In this document: positions 58,310-64,000 of the stretch, in pieces
Layout: every line of letters starts with the position of its first letter
Position numbering within the stretch: position 1 is the stretch's first letter
NCBI GenBank assembly: GCA_019915015.1
Contig: JAHBBC010000004.1
Coordinates: 1,302,001 to 1,366,000 of the forward strand
DNA length: 64,000 nt
Origin: Auriscalpium vulgare
Taxonomy: Eukaryota > Basidiomycota > Agaricomycetes > Russulales > Auriscalpiaceae
Reading direction: 5' to 3'
The notes under the pieces: generated by a model
Databases searched by the model: none
What the model saw: only the letters and a program-made list of their open reading frames with translations
Told to the model about the DNA's origin: nothing
Translations under genes and position numbers: made by a program

Positions 58310-60388
58310 GAACTGCTCGGCGAAGAAGTCAGCGAAAATGGAACAAGGCATCGGCGCGATGACGACGTACCGTGCAGCCTAGTCAGCGCCGACGATGTAA
58401 AGCACGGGCGTGTCCACATGTAATACCCGTGTACGCCGGGCGTGGTACCAAGCGTGCAAGTTCCTGCTGGTCACAGTCGAGCCGCGCTCTTCTTTGACAT
58501 AGGAGGGGCGGAGTCTTGAGGCAACCGCGGTCAGAGTGTGCAAGGCAACTGCGGTCGAGCTGGTCCGCGCTCGTTGAAGAGAAGTAATGTTGCAGCGCGT
58601 ACGCAGGATGCCGGACGAGGTCAAGGAGCGGGAGCCGTTTGAGACCACTGTGTTGTGCTGTCAAGGTGGAAGAGTGCGTAGGTGGGCCGATGTCAGGGTG
58701 AGACGTCCGCACGCATACAGCGACCTGTGGATCAAAGACTAGCTCGAAGAGAGCCAATGCTCAAGCATGGCAATACGATTCCATTTAGTAACATGATTTG
58801 TGCTTTTGCAGAGTTCTGCCTTGAGGATTGAGGTTTAGATTGGCGTGTAATTTGAAAGTGATATTCGAGGTGTAATTGGTGCGTAATTCGAAAGTGATAT
58901 TTTTGATTGATCCATGTAATTGATCACTAATTCAAAAGTGAAATTCATTTACATTTCCAGCTAGTTTTACTGAGCTAGGTATATACACCCATCCATTTAC
59001 TCATATTTCATCTCCTTTTCTATTCCAATATTATTTTCTATTTTCCTTTTTATTTTTATTTATTTTTCATACAAAGTACATACTGAGGCGCACGAGCGTG
59101 TAAATGCGATTGCATGCAGCATGTGTCACGGTGGGGGTGCAGGGCATGAGGAGTGGTGGGTGCAGACATATGCAGGTGTGCGAGGGCGAGATGTGCGAGG
59201 GCGGCGACAATGAGATATTGAGACCGGGCGGCGGCCGTGACGTGGCATGCGTAGAGAGCAGGCGAGTGACGTGGCGGTCTGCGCGAGTGATGTGGTGGTC
59301 CGTTCGAGTGACGTGGCGGCGCGGGCGGCGGACGAGGGGTTGAGAGGGGGTGCGAGGACATTGGAAGTGGGTGCCCGCCGTGCGACCCAAGTATGCATGG
59401 GGGTTGCAGAGCGTGAGCGCTGGTGGAGAGCTTGAAGCGCACGAAGTGCGGGGATGACGAAATGCGCGAAGGGCGGTGGTGACGCGGCGCGCCGGCAGCG
59501 GGGGCGATGTTAATTGGAAGTGGGTTCGAGTACGGTAACGGGAGGAGTGCGCATTGGCGTGAGGAGCGGCGCGCGCGAGTGATGTGGCAGCATGGGCGGG
59601 TGACGTGGCATTGTGGTGGTGCTGGTGGACGACGTAGAAGCTCGGGCGGGGCTCGGGGTGTGACAACATTTAGATGCGGGTGAGGGCGCGCACCGTGTGA
59701 GGGTGGTTGCGGGGTGCGAGGAAGGGTGCACGGCAAGCGTGTGTGCGCAGCGGGCGAGAAGGGACGAGTGTCGGTGTGCAGAGTGTGCGGGCGGCGTGTG
59801 GAGCGAGAGGTAGCGGCGGCGTGACAAGGCCGAGGTCGACGAGATTGACGACTGCAGCGAGGTGAACGGGTGTGTGAGGAGGGTGCCGGCATGCGAGGAA
59901 GGATGAGAGCGAGAGTGCCGAGGACGAGGGGCGCGTCGCGCGAGGGCGACGGTGTTGCCATGGGAACGCCGGTGCGGGCCCGTGGATTTGAGCGGGGCGA
60001 TGTGCGCAGAGGAGAGTCGGTGTGGGCAAGGTGGTGGGGCGGCGAGGGATGTGATCACAGAGACAGCACTTACCTGTGCTTTTTGCTCAAGTCACACTGT
60101 CTCCCTGCCGCCATCTCATATGTTCCGTCTCATCTTCTCCTCTCCTTAGCATGCAGGTTGCGATGGCGGTGGTGGTGGCGGCACGGCGGTGGGGGACGTC
60201 TGCGTGAGGGTGGAGTTCGGGGGACATGGCGGGGGACATGGCGGTGGTCCTAGTCGAAGAGAGTCGAGGTCATGTCAGATAGATTTCATAAGCAAGAGCG
60301 GTAATCAAACCGGGGATCAAACCGGCACCCGGCGACCATGACCGAATAGATGCAGGCACAACCTCGAAAAACCCCCTAGTAAACGACT
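58310..60388. mobile_element. Transposable element, long copy
   Basis: The two ends match a second copy at 62448-63085: left part around 58318-58420 and the last 95 bases (60300-60388). The body holds very purine-rich, low-complexity DNA (59060-60020); a 301-codon minus-strand frame over it is biased Pro/Ser/His and not believed to be a gene. The right end has CCCCCCTAG then T, the CTRR-T pattern of Helitron 3' ends, and similarity between the copies stops within about ten bases of it. No Rep/helicase coding is seen, so it would be non-autonomous. Confidence 0.5.
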
Positions 60389-60439
60389 AGCTTTTAGAGA
60401 GCCATAGCGGAGCATGGCGGTACGATTCCGGGATTCTTT

Positions 60440-60815
60440 ACACATACAAGGCGAGGGCAGCCATACAATCATAGGCGAGGTATAAATCCACGTTGTCCTT
60501 GAGGCCTTCAGATATGACTTTTGTCTTTGTTGAAGCCCTATCGTGAGGCCCACATACCCCCCTCACACACTGACCGTCTTCTGCGATAAGGTCAGCCACG
60601 GATAGTAGGTTGCCCATGAGTCCCGGAAACAACAGCTCTCTATGGGTAGGCAACTTGACTGGGCATCAGCATATCGAAGACACAGTATATTCAATGACTG
60701 GCGGGTGCGGTTGGATACCCAAGTCATGTGAGTAGGGATGTGCAGCTGCCGCCTCTGCACACTCGGAATAGGACTGAAGACCATCGGATAGACGATGGGC
60801 AGGGGCAGAAACACT
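60440..60815 (-). mobile_element. Copia-like retrotransposon fragment
   Basis: The minus strand reads THRELLFPGLMGNLLSVADL and IAEDGQCVRGVCGPHD, then DNVDLYLAYDC, the pattern of the copia gag-pre-integrase region (LF.PGL..NLLSV..L). No integrase or reverse transcriptase follows, so it is a fragment. Confidence 0.45.
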
Positions 60816-61279
60816 AGTACAGAGCGATATATCTCAACAGCAATGTATGTTTAAAATGAGTTACACACGAGCAATGGCAAACAGGACAAACAGACCCAGA
60901 TCGCGATCCCTACGCTTGTATCGCTTGTGAAATGAGCATGGCGCCATTGTGCAGCACCGGGCAGGCGGCACGTGCGCGGCTGGAATGAATGACAGCACCG
61001 GGATTGTCATGGTGGAGGCGTGGTGGCCGGGTGTAACGATGGTCGTACGCTGTGTGTCGCCCTGCCCATCGTGCGTTGCCATCTCGTGCTTGCATCCTGA
61101 ATCTACGCCTGAATTGTACACTGCAATGTCCCTTTGCCAGTGTACGTCGTCGACAGAGTGTGCCGTACATGCCGCTGACTATTCTCTTTCAGACCGCTGC
61201 CCGCCGTTGCGGTTGGCGGTTGCAGAGCTGCGCTGTCGCTCTGCGCATCCCAAGGCTGTCATCGCGGTCAGGGGTCAGT

Positions 61280-61890
61280 CCCGTGCTCGCCATTGATGTG
61301 ATTGTGGCTCACCTTGTATTAGATCCCCAACCGTCTTCGTGTCAAAGCCACCACGCACACTCCCCCGCCAACACGCGCATTGGCGCGTGCCCGTGCGCGG
61401 GGCTGAGCCTTTTGCGGTCGGCGAATTGAGCCCTGCGGCGAGCTGCTCCATGGTGCCGAGCACGACAAGTGCGTGGTCCGCCGCGGTGTGCACGTAGTGC
61501 GCGCCAACAAGCGCAAGCACGAGCGCGCGCAGGTGGTTCGCCTGCGCCTGCATCGCAAGGCCCAGCGCGCACTTCAGGTGCTGCCTGCGCACGCGTGCGG
61601 TCAGCGCTGTGTTGCGGAGAGGAGGCGGTGCGATGCGTACTTGGACTTGAAGATCTCGGGCGCGAGGCACGCCGCGAGCACCGCGCCCACGGCCTCGAGC
61701 GTGCCGGCCATGCCCGTGCACACCGCCGCTGCATCGCGCGCGAGCGCCTCCGCCTCTGCCCACTCGCGCAGATTGCTGCCGCACAGCCCGATGCGCAGCG
61801 CCGCCTCGCCCGCGGCGCGCGGGTCCTCTTCCCGAGCGCGTGGGCGAGGTGCACGTAGTGCAGCGTGATGCACGGCGCGTAGAGCGGGAA
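61280..61890 (-). pseudogene. Cohesin loading factor (Mau2/Scc4-like), C-terminal fragment
   Basis: The minus strand reads CITLHYVHLAHALGKRT, GEAALRIGLCGSNLREWAEA, LARDAAAVC, VLAACLAPEIFKSK, then HLKCALGLAMQAQANHLRAL, VLALVGAHYVHTAADHALVV and LGTMEQLAAGL. This resembles the helical-repeat C-terminal half of the fungal cohesin loader subunit. The N-terminal half is absent; instead a carrier fragment is attached directly upstream. Confidence 0.5.
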
Positions 61891-61894
61891 GTGC

Positions 61895-62407
61895 TACGTG
61901 CTGCGTGTATGCGTGATCAGCTGGGCCTCCGTGGTGCCCGCGCCGAGCCCGGCGAGGAAGACACCACCGACGCCGGTCTTGCCTGTGTCCGCGTCTGCGA
62001 GCCAGCCCTTGTAGGTCTCGAAGGGCGCAAAGCGCGCCGCCATCTTGGGCACGATGCTGGAGAGCACAGCACCGAGGCCTTTGTAGAGTGCGAGCGGGGT
62101 CTCGCGCTTCACGATCATCGCGCCCGTCGCGATGAAGCCGCGCGCTCTCGTCTGCGGGGGCCAGGTCAGCGTGCGTCCGTGCGTGACGAGGAGTGGGTAT
62201 ACGCACCCCGGGTGTCCGCCCTGAGCGCGAGAGCTGCATGCGGACTTTGATGGTGTCGAGCGGTTGGCATGATACCTGTGGACTCGTCAGTACGCGTTGA
62301 GCCAGGTGAGAAAGGACACGCACCGCCTCCATCGCACCGGCCAGCCCACCCGCAGCTATATGCGTGCCAAAGCCCACTGGCGGCCGATCTGGACTCGAGG
62401 GGGGCAT
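61895..62407 (-). pseudogene. Succinate/fumarate mitochondrial carrier, N-terminal fragment
   Basis: The minus strand starts MPPSSPDRPPVGFGTHIAAG with GGLAGAMEA, then CQPLDTIKVRMQLSRSG (first carrier signature), RGFIATGAMIVKRETPLALY, KGLGAVLSSIVPKMAARFAP, FETYKGWLAD, and FLAGLGAGTTEAQLI. In a full Sfc1-type carrier this point is followed by the second PxDxxK-type signature; here the frame passes into unrelated sequence at about 61905. It is cut off after roughly half the protein. Confidence 0.65.
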
Positions 62408-62447
62408 GTCGTTAGGCTAGTAGAGGCTAGTAGCAAGCAGGAATTGA

Positions 62448-63085
62448 AGAAACAACTGCGCAGCAAAGACATCAGTGAAAACGGAACAAAGGCGTCGGTG
62501 CGATGACGACGTACCCGTGCAGCCTAGTCATTGCCGACGCAGAACCGCATGGGCAAGTCCACATGATGCAGAACCCACGCATGGGAGCGATACAAGGGGC
62601 GGACAAGGGTGATCAGCGCGGCTTGTCTGCGACGCAGATTTCTGCGGCCGGACTTGTGTGCGCAGGCATATCTTCAGATGTCAGGGCGGCGTGTGTGCGC
62701 CGAGACTGCAGCGTGGATGTGTTGAGAGTACAGTGACTCTGAGCGAAGGGGTGGCGGCGGGTAAGTGGGCGAGGACGTCGCCATGACAATGCCGGTGACG
62801 TGAACGCGACACAGTTGCGGGTTTGCTGGCTTAAGGTGGTTGAGGCTAGCACGAGGGGATGTCATGGGGTGAGTGTCGGCACAGAGTTTGAGATGCTGGC
62901 GGTGGTGGTGGGGACGGCAGATAGACTCAATTACATAAGGGGTGTCGGTGGTGGTGTGGCTTGGTGGTGGGCGAGACATAAACCTCCGAAAGGCACCGGC
63001 AATCAAACCGGGGATCAAACCGGCACCCGGCGACCATGACCGAATAGATGCAGGCACAACCCCGAAAAACCCCCTAGTAAACGAT
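62448..63085. mobile_element. Transposable element, short copy
   Basis: Left part (62459-62570) matches 58318-58420 and the last 90 bases (62998-63085) match 60300-60388, with most of the interior missing. The same CTAG-T end is present at 63074-63078. Two host gene fragments lie directly to its left. Confidence 0.5.
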
Positions 63086-64000
63086 TCGACTTCGTAAACT
63101 CAGGGAATCGTAATTCGACCTTCGTAAACTCAGGGGAATCGTAATGACAGCTAAGGAGGGCACAGGTCACTTACTTATTGAGCAGCGTAGACAAAATGTA
63201 ACACACCGACGATACAGTCAAGCGAAGACGGCCTGGAGCTGCTCTCATTGGTTTGCGCTCGTCGTTTGTCCGCGTGGCTGCTGCCAGGCTCGTACGATCT
63301 CTGCAGCCGTCGCCGTGCGCGTGCTTCTTGGTGTTCTGCGCGTCCTTTCTCCGCTGACCCGATTTCTGTGGTGTCTAGGGCCCGTCGTCCATGCGCACGC
63401 TGCGTCAGACTTGGCTGGCTGCTGGAACCAGACCATCGCCCTCGCCCTCTGCGAGCCTACGTATTCTCCCAGTACGCGTCTGGTTCTCGTCCTAGATTGC
63501 GTTAACTGAACGCACCTAGAATTGCATGCGCGCAACGTACATCGTGACTTCATGCGCTTGCGCGCCCAGCTGTTGATCCCGCGTCTAGCACCTTAGTTTT
63601 CTGGACGCTGTCAGGCTCGAAAGGTGCGTGCTTTCTTGCGAGCTGGACTGGGCTGCGAGACGCCAGCCCAGGTCGTCGTCATAGATGGCGTCGTGATTTG
63701 CGTCCAGCGAAAGTTAGTAGGAGGAAGGTGCTTGATTTGCGGCGAATCTTGACTCTATTAACGTGTTTCGTGGGGAGGGTTGCTCAGCGTAAATTGCACG
63801 CGAATGCGCGTGTCGATGGAAATTGACGGGCGGTGGAGATGCTGGCGCGCGGGCTCGGCGTGGCTTTCGCTCGTCTCACAGATCGCGGTTCACCTACAAT
63901 TGCTCCCGATGGCTGCGTGAGGCAGCGCGGACAACGGCCGCGCGGGTGCTGGGGAGGCGGAGACAACAATGCTGGGATGGTGGTATGATGCCGGGGTGAG
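63086..64000. other. No recognisable gene; short direct repeat
   Basis: A direct repeat built on TTCGTAAACTCAGGGAATCGTAA occurs twice at 63088-63143. A plus-strand frame to 63509 encodes a hydrophobic piece (AVAVRVLLGVLRVLSPLTRF) but shows no family motif. Confidence 0.4.

Noticed and set aside
59056..59961. 301-codon open frame on the minus strand
   Set aside because: Strongly biased Pro/Ser/His/Arg composition from a purine-rich low-complexity strand, no family motif, several overlapping open frames, and inside a repeated element.

Overview
The window looks like nuclear DNA of a basidiomycete fungus, most likely an Agaricomycete. Genes are broken by many 50-70 base GT-AG introns. The recognisable families are typical of mushrooms and polypores: formate dehydrogenase, GTP/GDP carrier, UstYa-like protein, expanded UbiA prenyltransferases and a basidiomycete-type seven-helix protein. 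All family calls come from reading the translation; no database was searched, and splice sites were placed by eye.

Region by region. 1.7-3.3 kb: NAD-dependent formate dehydrogenase (minus). 4.3-18 kb: a segmentally duplicated region with a family of very small secreted peptide-precursor genes (A at 5.76 kb, B at 10.97 kb, C at 12.46 kb, D remnant at 15.89 kb, E at 16.97 kb). The copies broke a TRAPPC12-like gene at about 6.29 kb and carried a piece of the neighbouring GGC1 carrier gene. 14.1-15.3 kb: a seven-helix membrane protein. 18.2-19.4 kb: intact mitochondrial GTP/GDP carrier. 20.1-35.2 kb: an O-methyltransferase, a cytochrome P450 and three tandem UbiA aromatic prenyltransferases, all on the minus strand, a probable small meroterpenoid or prenylated-aromatic gene set. 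36.9-40.5 kb: a UstYa-like (DUF3328) protein, a GNAT acetyltransferase and a single-pass membrane protein. 41.6-43 kb: decayed Num1-like gene. 45.7 kb: a sixth, frame-broken peptide precursor. 48.4-51.8 kb: a proline-rich, possibly BAR-like protein and an NmrA-like reductase. 52-57 kb: a gene-poor stretch with tRNA-like (SINE-type) sequences and ATGCATTTG minisatellites. 57-63 kb: tandem repeats, two copies of a transposable element with Helitron-like 3' ends, a copia-like fragment, and two truncated host genes (succinate/fumarate carrier and cohesin loader) placed back to back.

The most interesting content is the peptide-precursor family. Each gene has a TATA box, a conserved signal-peptide exon, a phase-1 intron, and a variable core exon ending in Trp plus one hydrophobic residue before a Kex2-type KR or RR site (CWLKR, CWFRR, VWLKR, FWL-stop, LWYKR). 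Conserved leader, variable core and dibasic processing are marks of Kex2-processed repeat proteins and of dikaritin-type RiPP precursors. A UstYa-like enzyme lies in the same window, so a basidiomycete peptide-natural-product locus is a reasonable but unproven hypothesis.
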